A stretch of 60,552 nucleotides of DNA, from assembly GCF_017315985.1 (NCBI RefSeq), contig NZ_JAFLVR010000041.1:1-60552 (forward strand). Direction: 5' to 3'. This DNA is from Candidatus Enterococcus murrayae. GTDB taxonomy: Bacteria; Bacillota; Bacilli; Lactobacillales; Enterococcaceae. Position 1 is the first letter of the stretch; each line of letters opens with the position of its first letter. A model generated the notes under the pieces. That model searched no databases, had not been told where the DNA came from, and worked only from the letters and a program-made list of their open reading frames with translations. Shown here piece after piece: positions 10,385 to 20,863 of this stretch. Made by a program: the position numbers and the translations under genes.

Positions 10385-11983
10385 TTACCCTCTTTTCCAG
10401 TTTAATCTCAATAATTTACTACCGAATGGCAGCATCAACCATTCACGAATTGTTAATAAACGCAACTGAATAGCTAAAATCAAAAAGGCACTTCCGCCAA
10501 TGAATACACCTGTAATTGCCACTAGCAATGCAATACTTCTTTTTTGGACCACTCCAAAAACAATACTGATACCGCCATAATAACATAATAACACGGCGAC
10601 CATGCCAGCTAAACAAATGAGTAGATTGCGTATAAAATGACGTTGACTACCATAAGTTCGTGTTTCACGATCGCAAGAAAGATGTAAAATGAACAAGGCC
10701 GTTATCAAACCAAGTAAAGTTGAAAGACTCGCACCGACCGTCCCGAAATGTTTTGTCAATCCGCCGGTAACAACTATTTTCAATAGCAAACCAGCTCCGG
10801 CAGCTTGTAACGAGCTCCGATATTCATTTTGGCTTTGAGCAATGCTTTGATAAGCCTGCACCATTGCCATAAAAAAAATAGCAAACACAAATAAAACCAG
10901 CGTCTCATTTCCTTTATAGTCTTTGAATAATGCATAATTTACATAAGGCAGCAACATTGCCAAGCCAATCGAGGCTGCTGCTGCAATCCCACAAGTCAAA
11001 CGTAAAAAGATTTGACTGGTTTTAATAAACATCCTACGATCACGACTCACAAGATAGCGTGTCAATAGAGGTAAGAAGCTTGAACTCATTGCCAAGGCTA
11101 CTACTAGACCTAACTGCACTAACGGTTGTCCGCGATCATAGACCCCTTTGGCCAGCTTTGCTCCATGCTCACTCAAACCAAAATCAACTAACGCTTTTTT
11201 AACGGTAAAAGAGTCAATTAGTTGAAACAAAATCAACAATCCGCTATAAATCGTCATCAGGCCGCCCTCAAGTACTAGACGTTTGCCTAAGGGCCACGAA
11301 ATGTTGCCAAGGTCAGGCAACTTTCGTACGATACTTGCACCAAATACTTTCCGACGGTAGTACCATAAAACCATCACCGCAACGATGCCGCCAACTAAGG
11401 CTCCTGACATCGCTACTGTTCCCGTGCGATAAACACTCCATCCGAATTGCTTAAACGACCAAGCAGCAAATACAATTACTGCTACTCGAATCAGCTGTTC
11501 AACTACTTGCGATACCGCAGTTGGTACCATTAGTAATTTCCCTTGGAATTCTCCTCTTGTAATTGAAAGAAACGGCATAATTACAAAGGTGAAAGATACT
11601 ACACGAATTAATGGTGCCAGTTCACCATCTCCCATCCAATTAGCTAATGGTTGCGCTGTGAAAAAGCACAGTGCCCACAAAATCAATCCAAAACCACTGA
11701 TCAAAGGAAATAGTTCCTCCAACGCTTGACGTTGTTCCCGTGGTTTCTTTTGCTCTGCCACATATTTGGAAATGAATTGGGGCAAGCCTGATAAAGCTAA
11801 AGTCATAGCAATGCCATAAATCGGGTAAACCTGTTGATAAACATAAAATCCTTCATCACCAGCGAAGTTTTGATACGGCACTCGATAAACAGCGCTTAGT
11901 AATTTTGCTACAAATGACGCGGCAGTCAAGACGAAGGCTCCTTGCATCATGATCCGCATTTCTTTATTCGCCAGTGCCTCCAC
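10385..11983 (-). CDS. Polysaccharide flippase of the PST/MVF group, YabM/SpoVB-like
   Basis: Predicted multi-pass membrane transporter (532 residues, about 14 helices) of the MATE-like oligosaccharide flippase superfamily, which moves lipid-linked wall precursors across the membrane. The N-terminal SFVAKLLSAVYRVPYQNFAGDEGFYVYQQVYPIYG region is typical of the SpoVB/YabM branch. Its neighbours mfd and rqcP agree with Bacillus yabM. The start at 11983 is a GTG four bases beyond the mfd stop (TAG at 11987-11989) without a strong ribosome binding site; an ATG at 11959 is the alternative. The exact substrate cannot be told from sequence. Confidence 0.88.
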   Translation of the reverse strand: MEALANKEMRIMMQGAFVLTAASFVAKLLSAVYRVPYQNFAGDEGFYVYQQVYPIYGIAMTLALSGLPQFISKYVAEQKKPREQRQALEELFPLISGFGLILWALCFFTAQPLANWMGDGELAPLIRVVSFTFVIMPFLSITRGEFQGKLLMVPTAVSQVVEQLIRVAVIVFAAWSFKQFGWSVYRTGTVAMSGALVGGIVAVMVLWYYRRKVFGASIVRKLPDLGNISWPLGKRLVLEGGLMTIYSGLLILFQLIDSFTVKKALVDFGLSEHGAKLAKGVYDRGQPLVQLGLVVALAMSSSFLPLLTRYLVSRDRRMFIKTSQIFLRLTCGIAAAASIGLAMLLPYVNYALFKDYKGNETLVLFVFAIFFMAMVQAYQSIAQSQNEYRSSLQAAGAGLLLKIVVTGGLTKHFGTVGASLSTLLGLITALFILHLSCDRETRTYGSQRHFIRNLLICLAGMVAVLLCYYGGISIVFGVVQKRSIALLVAITGVFIGGSAFLILAIQLRLLTIREWLMLPFGSKLLRLNWKRG

Positions 11984-11986
11984 CGC

Positions 11987-14900
11987 CTATTCTTTGTACT
12001 TTTGTTCTCGCATCGCACGGACAAACTTACTAATTTCTCGTAGCCAAACAGCCTCATCCATATTATTTGCGATTGTCAATTTGATAACCATTTTATCCTT
12101 TTCAACACCTAATGTTGCTTTCATTTTCGTAGCGCTCAACGCCTCAAAAAGCTGTTCAACTTTATAGGCTTTCGTTCCAACCTTGCTTAAGGTAAAAATA
12201 ATCTGTTGCTGGCGTTTTTGAATGCTTTCGACTAACGCTCGATCACCATCCATTTTGATTTGTCCAACATTTAATAGATTTGCTACTTCATCAGGGTAGT
12301 CTCCGAAACGATCTACCAAATCAGCTTCTACTTCATCCAGCATCTCCGTACTCTCTAACTCGCGGATTCGTTTATAAATCTCAATTTTTTGTCGTTCATC
12401 TTCAATATAGTTTCCTGGAATATACGCATCGATTCCTAAATTGATTTCTACTGAAGTTCGTTCAACTTGAGTATTTTTCCCTTGTTTGCGATCCACTGCT
12501 TCAGACAACATTTGTGAATACATATCAAAACCGACTGCATCGATAAAACCGTGTTGCTGTGCACCTAAAAGATTCCCTGCTCCACGAATGGATAAATCTC
12601 GCATCGCTATTTTAAATCCGGAACCCAATTCGGTAAAATCTTTGATTGCCTGCAAACGTTTTTCACTAACTTCATTCAGTATTTTTTGCGGCTCATACAT
12701 AAAATAAGCATAAGCGATCCGATTGCTTCGTCCAACCCGTCCACGTAATTGATATAAAGTTGACAGGCCCATATAATCAGCATTTTCAACAAACAATGTA
12801 TTCACATTAGGTATGTCTACACCCGTTTCGATAATCGTCGTGGTGACCAAAATATCAAATTGCCCATCAATAAAGTCCATCAATGTATTTTCTAATTGAA
12901 CTTCCGTCATCTGTCCATGTGCAAATCCTATTTTTGCGTCGGGAACCAACATTTGCAGTTCTTCGACTTTTCGTTCAATTGTCTCTACTCGATTATATAG
13001 GTAAAAGGCCTGTCCTCCACGAGCCATCTCACGCTCAATTGCTTCGCGAATCGCTCCTGGGTTAGTCTCCATCACATACGTTTGAATTGGATAACGATTT
13101 TCCGGCGGGGTTTCAATCACAGACAGATCCCGCACACCTAACATAGACATATGCAACGTTCGGGGAATCGGTGTTGCTGTTAAAGTCAGCACATCCACTT
13201 GGGAACGCAATTGTTTTAAACGCTCTTTATGCTTCACACCAAAACGCTGTTCTTCGTCAATGACTAATAATCCCAAGTCTGCAAACTGTAAATCTTGCGA
13301 CAATAGACGGTGCGTACCTACCACAATATCAACTTGCCCAGTGCGAATCTGCTCAATTGTTTCATTTTGCTGTTTCTTTGTACGGAATCGACTCAGCATG
13401 GCTACATTTACGGGGAAATTTTCGAAACGTTCCGTCATCGTATCATAGTGCTGCTGCGCCAAGATAGTCGTTGGTACGAGAAAAGCAACTTGCTTATTTT
13501 CTTTGATTGCTTTAAATGCCGCCCGCAATGCTACTTCGGTCTTACCGAAACCAACATCCCCCACTAACAAACGATCCATTGGACGAGTTTTTTCCATATC
13601 ATGCTTGATTTCCGCAGTACTTCGCAGCTGATCATCTGTTTCGCTATATGGAAAGGCATCCTCAAACTCCTTTTGATACTCATCATCTGGCCCAAATGCA
13701 TAACCACGCTCTGCTTCGCGTCTTGCGTATAGCTCGATCAAATCATCTGCAATATCTTCAATTTTTTTCGAAACCTTACTCTTTGTCTTGGTCCATTCAC
13801 TGCCGCCCAGTTTATTAATCTTCGGCGGCTTTGCTTCAGAAGAAACATATTTTTGAATCAAGTTTAATTGCGTAACGGGAATAAACAGCTTATCGTCTTT
13901 TTGGTACATGATCGACATATAATCTTGATGGACACCATCAATTTCAATCGTCTCCATCCCGATATATTTACCGATCCCATGATTAGCATGAACTACATAA
14001 TCCCCAGGTTTTAACTCATTGTAGCTCTTCAGACGTTCTGCGTTTGATATCGTCTGTCGGCGAGCACGTTTTTTAGTGACTTTTTGAAAAATCTCTCGTT
14101 CTGTCACTACAACCAATTTATCCTGCGGTAATTCAAATCCATTTGTTAAAGCTCCCGTAACAATCTGTGTTTGTCCAGTTAATAAACGATCAGGTGTCGT
14201 TTGGACTGCTTTGATATCTACGTCATGAAACTCCTGAGTCAACTTTTCTTGTCGTTCTTGGTCTGATACAAGAAATAAAACCGTCTGCTCTTGTTTTTGC
14301 CAACGATCCACTTCTGTTTTTAGCAATGGCATTTGACCAAAAAACTGTTGCATCGAACGATACTGGAAATTATGGATCGCTTCAAAGCGCAGGTTTCCCA
14401 TTCCTTTTTGAAATAGTGAGAAAAAGCTTGTAATAAGCTTAGTCTTTTTAATCAGCTCATGTGCATTCATGCTAAAGCTCTGTTCAGAAAAAACGCGCAG
14501 CTCTTCAATTTTTTGAGTATGCCACTCAGCTTCCTCCCGCTCCATTTCACGATGTGTCTCCATCATACGAGGATAATCATCTACAAACAGTAAGGCATCT
14601 TTAGAAAAATGATCCAATAACGAAACTTTTTCTTCATATAATAGATCCGTATAATATTTTGCGTGCTCTGTCGGTATTCCGTCTTCCCAGGAAGCGATCA
14701 ATTGACCAAAGTAATCGTTCAAAAAGTTATAGTCTTCTTTTTCTTTCGTAACCGCTAAGCGATTTTGCAAAAGATGATTCACCTTCTGAGCACCTTGAGT
14801 CAGATCCTCTGCAGAGAATACAAGATCTGTAGTTGGTGTAATAAAAACTTCATTTAGATTTTCTACTGAGCGTTGGGTTTCTGGTTCAAAATAGCGCAGT

Positions 14901-15499
14901 GAATCAATTTCTACATCAAAAAGCTCCACTCGAACAGGGTATTCTGTCGTCAATGGATAGATGTCAACAATACTTCCACGCATACTAAATTCACCCGGTT
15001 TACCGACCATCGTTTGACGTTCATACCCCATCAACACTAACCGTTGTGCCAAGTTCTCTAAATCAACCTCGCCGCCAATTTTCCAATGCAGCTGGTTCTC
15101 TTTCCACGTTTTAGCCGTTGGTAAATATTTTCTCAATGCCGCCACTGGCACTACATAAATGCCATTCTCTCCTTGAGATAATGCCTGTAATGTCGACACG
15201 CGCTCTGCTCTTGCTTCTGGTGACGCGAAGGCCATTTCTGCAGAAAGCACCTCATCTACTGGAAACAGATGAACATCGTCAACTATATTCCTCAGCTCAT
15301 CAGTTAATTGATTACTATAGTAGAGATTTGGCACAACGACCACCGTCTGTTTCTGACTTACCTGATGTGTGGCGGCCATTACCAAAGCCTTCGCCGAACC
15401 AGAAAGTCCGATCAACAATTGTCGCTTCGCCTGTTTATTTAAATTATTTTGCCATTCTTTAACCAATGACAGCTGATTTATAAATTCAATCAAGTTCAT
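11987..15499 (-). CDS. mfd: Transcription-repair coupling factor
   Basis: DNA translocase that removes RNA polymerase stalled at lesions and recruits UvrA. The product (1170 residues) has the UvrB-homology region, an RNA polymerase-interacting domain (around YVVHANHGIGKYIGMETIEI), then a RecG-like motor with Walker A VGDVGFGKTEVA, DEEQRFG and TATPIPRTLHMS, and a C-terminal D7 domain. I set the start at the ATG at 15499 because AAGGAGC lies six bases upstream; the in-frame ATG at 15523 has no ribosome binding site. It follows pth, as in most Firmicutes. Confidence 0.97.
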   Translation of the reverse strand: MNLIEFINQLSLVKEWQNNLNKQAKRQLLIGLSGSAKALVMAATHQVSQKQTVVVVPNLYYSNQLTDELRNIVDDVHLFPVDEVLSAEMAFASPEARAERVSTLQALSQGENGIYVVPVAALRKYLPTAKTWKENQLHWKIGGEVDLENLAQRLVLMGYERQTMVGKPGEFSMRGSIVDIYPLTTEYPVRVELFDVEIDSLRYFEPETQRSVENLNEVFITPTTDLVFSAEDLTQGAQKVNHLLQNRLAVTKEKEDYNFLNDYFGQLIASWEDGIPTEHAKYYTDLLYEEKVSLLDHFSKDALLFVDDYPRMMETHREMEREEAEWHTQKIEELRVFSEQSFSMNAHELIKKTKLITSFFSLFQKGMGNLRFEAIHNFQYRSMQQFFGQMPLLKTEVDRWQKQEQTVLFLVSDQERQEKLTQEFHDVDIKAVQTTPDRLLTGQTQIVTGALTNGFELPQDKLVVVTEREIFQKVTKKRARRQTISNAERLKSYNELKPGDYVVHANHGIGKYIGMETIEIDGVHQDYMSIMYQKDDKLFIPVTQLNLIQKYVSSEAKPPKINKLGGSEWTKTKSKVSKKIEDIADDLIELYARREAERGYAFGPDDEYQKEFEDAFPYSETDDQLRSTAEIKHDMEKTRPMDRLLVGDVGFGKTEVALRAAFKAIKENKQVAFLVPTTILAQQHYDTMTERFENFPVNVAMLSRFRTKKQQNETIEQIRTGQVDIVVGTHRLLSQDLQFADLGLLVIDEEQRFGVKHKERLKQLRSQVDVLTLTATPIPRTLHMSMLGVRDLSVIETPPENRYPIQTYVMETNPGAIREAIEREMARGGQAFYLYNRVETIERKVEELQMLVPDAKIGFAHGQMTEVQLENTLMDFIDGQFDILVTTTIIETGVDIPNVNTLFVENADYMGLSTLYQLRGRVGRSNRIAYAYFMYEPQKILNEVSEKRLQAIKDFTELGSGFKIAMRDLSIRGAGNLLGAQQHGFIDAVGFDMYSQMLSEAVDRKQGKNTQVERTSVEINLGIDAYIPGNYIEDERQKIEIYKRIRELESTEMLDEVEADLVDRFGDYPDEVANLLNVGQIKMDGDRALVESIQKRQQQIIFTLSKVGTKAYKVEQLFEALSATKMKATLGVEKDKMVIKLTIANNMDEAVWLREISKFVRAMREQKYKE

Positions 15500-15566
15500 T
15501 TTCTTGCTCCTTATATATTCCATTTAAACTGCCAAACTCAACGAGCTTATTTATAAAAAGTTCGCA

Positions 15567-16124
15567 TTAATTAAACCTATTCATCGTTTGCAGGAAATCT
15601 TTACTTGAGACAAAATCATCTATGGCTTCACCAGCACGTGCAACGCTGTCTGCAATGATTGCTGTATCCTCTTTACTGAAGGTGCTTAATACATGGTTCA
15701 CAACCGTCTTCCCATTTGGTCGACCAATGCCAATTTTAATTCGATTAAACTCCTGCGTCCCGATATGCGAGATAATGCTTTTCAATCCATTATGTCCTCC
15801 AGCACTGCCTTTTTGCCTCAATCGTAATTTTCCAAGCTCCATGTCCAAGTCATCAGCAATCACTACCAGCTCTTCTAAATAAACACCGAAATATGTCATC
15901 AACGGACCCACTGCTCTGCCGGACTCGTTCATAAAAGTTAATGGCTTGACCAATAAAATTTTTTCACCATTCACAAAATAATCAGCTACTTCTGCTTCAA
16001 ATGTATTTCTTTTAAAGACAGCTCCATGTTCCTTCGCCAATTGATCCACGACCATAAAGCCGACATTATGTTTTGTATTTTCATATTTTTTCCCTGGATT
16101 TCCTAAACCCACGATCATTTTCAT
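15567..16124 (-). CDS. pth: Peptidyl-tRNA hydrolase
   Basis: Recycles tRNA by cleaving the ester bond of peptidyl-tRNA dropped from the ribosome. The 185-residue protein carries the family signatures GLGNPGKKYENTKHNVGF (catalytic His19/20 region), a central catalytic Asp in IADDLDMELGKLRLR and the GSAGGHNGLKSI loop. The ATG at 16124 is preceded by GAGGCGAG. The gene heads the pth-mfd-flippase block; a promoter with an extended -10 (16251-16258) and a palindromic leader lie upstream. Confidence 0.97.
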   Translation of the reverse strand: MKMIVGLGNPGKKYENTKHNVGFMVVDQLAKEHGAVFKRNTFEAEVADYFVNGEKILLVKPLTFMNESGRAVGPLMTYFGVYLEELVVIADDLDMELGKLRLRQKGSAGGHNGLKSIISHIGTQEFNRIKIGIGRPNGKTVVNHVLSTFSKEDTAIIADSVARAGEAIDDFVSSKDFLQTMNRFN

Positions 16125-16207
16125 ACTATCTCGCCTCGTTCTTCTAAATAAATTCTTCTGCTATTATTTATTGAAATTCAATTGATTTTCATCCGCATGA
16201 CAAAATG

Positions 16208-16231
16208 CTGGATAGTCAAATGACTACCCAG
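16208..16231. repeat. Palindrome in the pth leader
   Basis: A 24-bp near-perfect inverted repeat (CTGGATAGTCA / TGACTACCCAG on the plus strand) lies between the likely pth promoter and the gene. The RNA hairpin would sit about 85 bases before the pth start. There is no clean T-run, so it is not called as a terminator. Confidence 0.6.
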
Positions 16232-16250
16232 TCCAAAATTTTCTTTATAC

Positions 16251-16258
16251 AGTATAAC
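16251..16258 (-). promoter_or_regulatory. Candidate pth promoter (extended -10)
   Basis: TGTTATACT on the minus strand supplies an extended -10 with TATACT at 16251-16256. No good -35 is seen at 17 bp. It would give a leader of about 120 bases that includes the palindrome at 16208-16231. Confidence 0.5.
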
Positions 16259-16418
16259 ACAAACTCCCCTGTAGTGACCGTTTTCAGTGCTTTAAGACTC
16301 CATTAAGATTCTGTTATTTTTGAAAAAAGTTTATGTTACCAGTATCTTGAGCTGTTAGTACATGAAGCGTTTTCTTTTGAAACAGCAAAAATAACTGTAT
16401 TATTAATGAGTAAAATAC

Positions 16419-17467
<1,049 letters not shown>

Positions 17468-17478
17468 AGAATTCTTAA

Positions 17479-17515
17479 GCCGTAAAGAATATGAATATTC
17501 TTTGCGGCCTTTTTT
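17479..17515 (+). terminator. Terminator of ldh
   Basis: GCCGTAAAGAATAT and ATATTCTTTGCGGC pair around GA, followed by six T residues. Confidence 0.93.
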
Positions 17516-17677
17516 AATATTTGCTAACGTTTCAAAACATATTACTCGTATTTCAACCATTCTGTGGTATATTTATATTCGGTATATCATTTTGAAAATC
17601 GACTATTATTTTAAATAGAAATACTTCGATAGTTAATGAAGACCAAATAAAAGGAAATGCAATGAGGAGTTATTTCG

Positions 17678-19084
17678 ATGACAAGAAATGAAAGAAGAAA
17701 TTCTCGTAGCCGAACGCGAATCGGTGTGATTGTTGTATTAGGTTTATTGGTAGTTTCAATTGGCGGATACACTGTTCGCAGTACATATTATGCTCAAAGG
17801 TTCCTTCCCAACACGGTAGTGAATGGAGTAAAAATTAATAATTTGACGGTGAGTGAAGCCAACCGAAAGATTACTCGCGAGCTGACAGATTCCCCTTTCC
17901 TAATTAAAATCGACAAAGAAAATTGGAAAGAAATCAATCGCAAGGATTTAGGCTGGCAAAATAATTATCTGCCTGGATTAAAAGAGATGCAGAAAAAACA
18001 AAATCCATTTAGCTGGGGTATGCAGCTAGTCTCCGCAGCAGATACAAAAGATGTCGACGGCAACACTTTAGATGAAAATAAATTGAATGCTGTTGGCGAA
18101 GCAGTTCGTGCAGAATTAACTCAAGCCAATTCAACTCGAACTGCAACAGAAAATGCGAAGGTCACTCGGTCAAATGATGGTTTTGAGATCACTCCTGAAA
18201 AACAAGGGAACACGATCGATGTCGATGCTGCCGTAACTGCTTTTAAAGAGGCGGCAAAAAATGGCAAACATGATATTGATTTTGATGATTATCTTATCAA
18301 ACCAACTATTACCAAAGATGATGCTGATTTAAAGAAAACTATGGAAAAAATGAATGCCGTAGCAAAAATCAAAGCAAACTATAGTATCAATGGAGAAAAT
18401 TTCCAAATTCCTTCATCAGACATCAATAATTGGTTAATCGATGAAAATGGCACGATGTCACTTGATAAAGATAAAGTGACTGCCTATGTTACGAACTTAG
18501 GCGAAAAATACAACACAAGTTCTAAACCAACCGAATTCAATAGTACTCGTCGCGGAAAGGTTTCAGTCCCATCAGGTACGTATAGTTGGACAATCAATAC
18601 TTCTGAAGAAGTGGATGCTTTAACGAAACAGATATTAGAAGGAAAAGACTTCACACGTTCACCAATTGTTACTGGTGCAACAACAGCAGATAAACCGCTA
18701 ATAGATAAAACATATATTGAAGTAGACTTGCAAAATCAACATATGTGGTATTACAAAGATGGTAAAGTCGCTTTAGAAACAGATATCGTCAGCGGAAAAC
18801 CAAGCTCACCAACTCCTGCTGGTGTCGATTATGTCTGGTCAAAAGAAACCAACAAGACTCTACGAGGAAAAAATGATGATGGGTCAGATTACGCAAGTCC
18901 CGTTAAATATTGGATGCCGATTGATTGGACTGGTGTAGGACTTCACGATTCTGACTGGCAACCTGAATATGGGGGCGAACTTTGGAAAACCCGCGGATCT
19001 CATGGATGTGTGAATACACCACCAGCTGTAATGGCCCAACTTTTTGATATGGTAGAAGTCGGGACACCTGTATTGGTCTTTTAG
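17678..19084 (+). CDS. L,D-transpeptidase with YoaR-like peptidoglycan-binding domains
   Basis: Extracytoplasmic cross-linking enzyme that makes 3-3 peptidoglycan bonds and can bypass beta-lactam-sensitive enzymes. The 468 residues match the length of the Enterococcus faecium L,D-transpeptidase (about 466). One N-terminal signal anchor (about residues 15-35) is followed by putative peptidoglycan-binding regions (about 45-330) and a C-terminal YkuD domain with His423 and the SHGCVN motif (catalytic Cys444). GAGGAG precedes the ATG at 17678. It is convergent with nothing and ends in its own terminator, downstream of ldh but probably transcribed independently. Confidence 0.93.
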   Translation: MTRNERRNSRSRTRIGVIVVLGLLVVSIGGYTVRSTYYAQRFLPNTVVNGVKINNLTVSEANRKITRELTDSPFLIKIDKENWKEINRKDLGWQNNYLPGLKEMQKKQNPFSWGMQLVSAADTKDVDGNTLDENKLNAVGEAVRAELTQANSTRTATENAKVTRSNDGFEITPEKQGNTIDVDAAVTAFKEAAKNGKHDIDFDDYLIKPTITKDDADLKKTMEKMNAVAKIKANYSINGENFQIPSSDINNWLIDENGTMSLDKDKVTAYVTNLGEKYNTSSKPTEFNSTRRGKVSVPSGTYSWTINTSEEVDALTKQILEGKDFTRSPIVTGATTADKPLIDKTYIEVDLQNQHMWYYKDGKVALETDIVSGKPSSPTPAGVDYVWSKETNKTLRGKNDDGSDYASPVKYWMPIDWTGVGLHDSDWQPEYGGELWKTRGSHGCVNTPPAVMAQLFDMVEVGTPVLVF

Positions 19085-19122
19085 TAAAAAACAGTGAAAT
19101 GTATCGACAAAAATAGACTTTT

Positions 19123-19151
19123 ACGGAGTGGAGAAATCCACTCCGTTTTTC
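19123..19151 (+). terminator. Terminator of the L,D-transpeptidase gene
   Basis: ACGGAGTGG and CCACTCCGT form a perfect nine-base stem around AGAAAT, followed by a T-rich tail. Confidence 0.92.
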
Positions 19152-19174
19152 TTTGCTTTTTTGATGATTCTATT

Positions 19175-19443
19175 CTAAGTCGCTTCACGGTAAGATAACT
19201 CACTTGTTTGATATAACTTCGCAGCTATCTTAAATAAAACAGTATAACTTTGATTTTGTCGTTTTCGAAGAACCCCCTCATTTCCGAATTCTCGATAAGC
19301 AATGATCCAACCTTTCACTTGTCTATCTGACTTTATTTCTGGCTTCTTTGATAAAGTGTTGCACTTGATTTGACAATTCAAGCTATAAAAAATACCAACC
19401 TCCAGAAGTTCGATTTTTAGTCTAACTTTTGGGGGGCGGTACA
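19175..19443 (-). mobile_element. IS3-family insertion sequence remnant (left end and part of orfA)
   Basis: On the minus strand a typical IS3-family terminal repeat is seen at 19421-19443 (TGTACCGCCCCCCAAAAGTT, then AGA). A GGAGG ribosome binding site follows, then a decayed orfA reading frame. The frame still holds VKGWIIAYREFGNEGVLRKR and SYREAT, characteristic of the helix-turn-helix OrfA of IS3/IS150-type elements. It stops at 19175 after the second HTH begins; orfB and the right end are missing, and the normal orfA start codon is mutated. The remnant fills most of the 414-bp gap between the transpeptidase and yebC; no other gene is seen there. Confidence 0.8.
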
Positions 19444-19498
19444 ATTCGTTGTTTTTACTTTATAAAGATAGTTTCGATTTTGTTTAATGCTTGAAGCT

Positions 19499-20221
19499 CT
19501 ATTCAGCCGAAGTAAATACTTCTGAAACGTCATCATCGTCCTCTAATTTCTCAACTAAACGCTCCAGTTTTTCCTGTTGCTCCTCATTCAGACTAACCGT
19601 CGTTTGGGGAATCATTGTTAGTTCTGCCTGCGCCAGAGTAAACCCATCTGCCTCCAATTGATCCCGCACACTAGAAAAATCCTCAGCAGCTGTATATATC
19701 TCAAAAACCTCCGGCAAAATCTCCATGTCCTCTGCACCGGCTTCCAACACATCTTCAAACATCGTATCCTCGTCCACAGTCAAGTTTTCACGCTCAATGG
19801 CGATGTACCCTTTTCGATCAAACATGTAATTTACCGAACCAGTCTCTCCTAAATTACCACCATTTCGAGTAAACGCCACACGAACGTTTGTCGCTGTTCG
19901 ATTTCGATTGTCAGTTAGTGCATGAACCAAAATTGCTACACCTCCAGGACCATATCCTTCATAAGTGATTTCATCATAGTGCTCACCTTCACCTGCGGAT
20001 GTTGCTTTCTTAATTGCTCGATCAACATTATCATTTGGCATATTGGCCGATTTAGCTTTATCAATCACTAATCGCAGGGCAGGATTCGTACTCGGGTCAG
20101 GACCGCCAGCTTTAGCTGCCATATAAATTTCTCGCGACATCTTCTGAAAAATTTTTCCTCTTTTTGCATCTTGAGCATTTTTCCGCCCTTGAATATTATG
20201 CCATTTGCTATGTCCTGACAT
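19499..20221 (-). CDS. yebC: YebC/PmpR family regulatory or translation factor
   Basis: Conserved 240-residue cytoplasmic protein of the YebC/TACO1 family. Members were described as DNA-binding regulators and more recently as factors that relieve ribosome stalling. The N-terminus [25 protein letters not shown] is the family signature, followed by [19 protein letters not shown] and [17 protein letters not shown] precedes the ATG. No terminator is visible after its stop; the IS remnant begins 55 bp downstream and may have replaced it. Confidence 0.95.
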   Translation of the reverse strand: MSGHSKWHNIQGRKNAQDAKRGKIFQKMSREIYMAAKAGGPDPSTNPALRLVIDKAKSANMPNDNVDRAIKKATSAGEGEHYDEITYEGYGPGGVAILVHALTDNRNRTATNVRVAFTRNGGNLGETGSVNYMFDRKGYIAIERENLTVDEDTMFEDVLEAGAEDMEILPEVFEIYTAAEDFSSVRDQLEADGFTLAQAELTMIPQTTVSLNEEQQEKLERLVEKLEDDDDVSEVFTSAE

Positions 20222-20297
20222 GATTACATTCCTCCTATATATTTTGATCCCTTATATTTTCCGTCTGAAACCATTTTTCGTCAAGAATTATCCCCAA

Positions 20298-20801
20298 TCA
20301 ACGCTTCTTACGAATAAATCGATAAATGAGAATAATCAAACAGGCCGTCAATGCGCCGCATGAATCCAGCATCACATCTTGGAATAATGGCGTACGACCG
20401 CCAGTCAGCATTTGATGAAATTCATCTGTCGCTGCATAACCAGTTGCAGCTAACCAAGCGAAAAACAGACTTAAGACCGATGATTTTTGCTTCAATTTGG
20501 GTAATAATCCTAAGTATAGGCTACCGCCTAAAATAAAATAAGTCATAAAATGGGCTGCCTTGCGAATAAAGAATTCAACAAATTTAACATAGCCTTTTGC
20601 AGCTATACTTACTTCACTACCGGCATAGTTAAATGATACTTGACTAAAAAAACCTTTCAGCGGTTCATTTGACAATATCCTTTCAATTAATGAGACCTGG
20701 CTTTGCTGTTGATAAGTCATAGAAGAGCTAATAAATAAAACCGCCATCATCAAAATGGCCAGTCCAAAGTAGAAATTACCGTTTTTTATCTGTTTCTGCA
20801 T
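20298..20801 (-). CDS. VanZ-like membrane protein
   Basis: Predicted membrane protein of 167 residues with about four helices (residues 12-28, 75-95, 105-125, 140-160). The VanZ-family motif is clear: ATDEFHQMLTGGRTPLFQDVMLDSCGA. VanZ of glycopeptide-resistance clusters gives low-level teicoplanin resistance, but chromosomal VanZ-like proteins of Firmicutes mostly lack a known role. No van genes are nearby, so the name should not be read as resistance. GGAGG precedes the ATG at 20801. It lies just after the sagA terminator, so it is probably transcribed by read-through or from an unseen promoter. Confidence 0.85.
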   Translation of the reverse strand: MQKQIKNGNFYFGLAILMMAVLFISSSMTYQQQSQVSLIERILSNEPLKGFFSQVSFNYAGSEVSIAAKGYVKFVEFFIRKAAHFMTYFILGGSLYLGLLPKLKQKSSVLSLFFAWLAATGYAATDEFHQMLTGGRTPLFQDVMLDSCGALTACLIILIYRFIRKKR

Positions 20802-20814
20802 TGCTTTTCCTCCA

Positions 20815-20844
20815 TAAAAAAACCGGTACGAATTTCGTACCGGT
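20815..20844 (-). terminator. Terminator after the NlpC/P60 gene
   Basis: On the minus strand ACCGGTACG and CGTACCGGT pair perfectly around a short loop, followed by seven T residues. Confidence 0.93.
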
Positions 20845-20863
20845 CATGATTGATTAAGTTAGA

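Noticed and set aside
15500-15523. Upstream ATG for mfd
   Set aside because: No ribosome binding site; the internal ATG at 15499 has AAGGAGC at good spacing.
16358-16375. Possible CcpA (cre) site upstream of ldh
   Set aside because: TGAAGCGTTTTC is one base short of the cre consensus spacing.
20298-20801. VanZ-like gene as glycopeptide resistance
   Set aside because: No vanA/vanH/vanX or regulatory genes are present; VanZ-like proteins are common in Firmicutes chromosomes.
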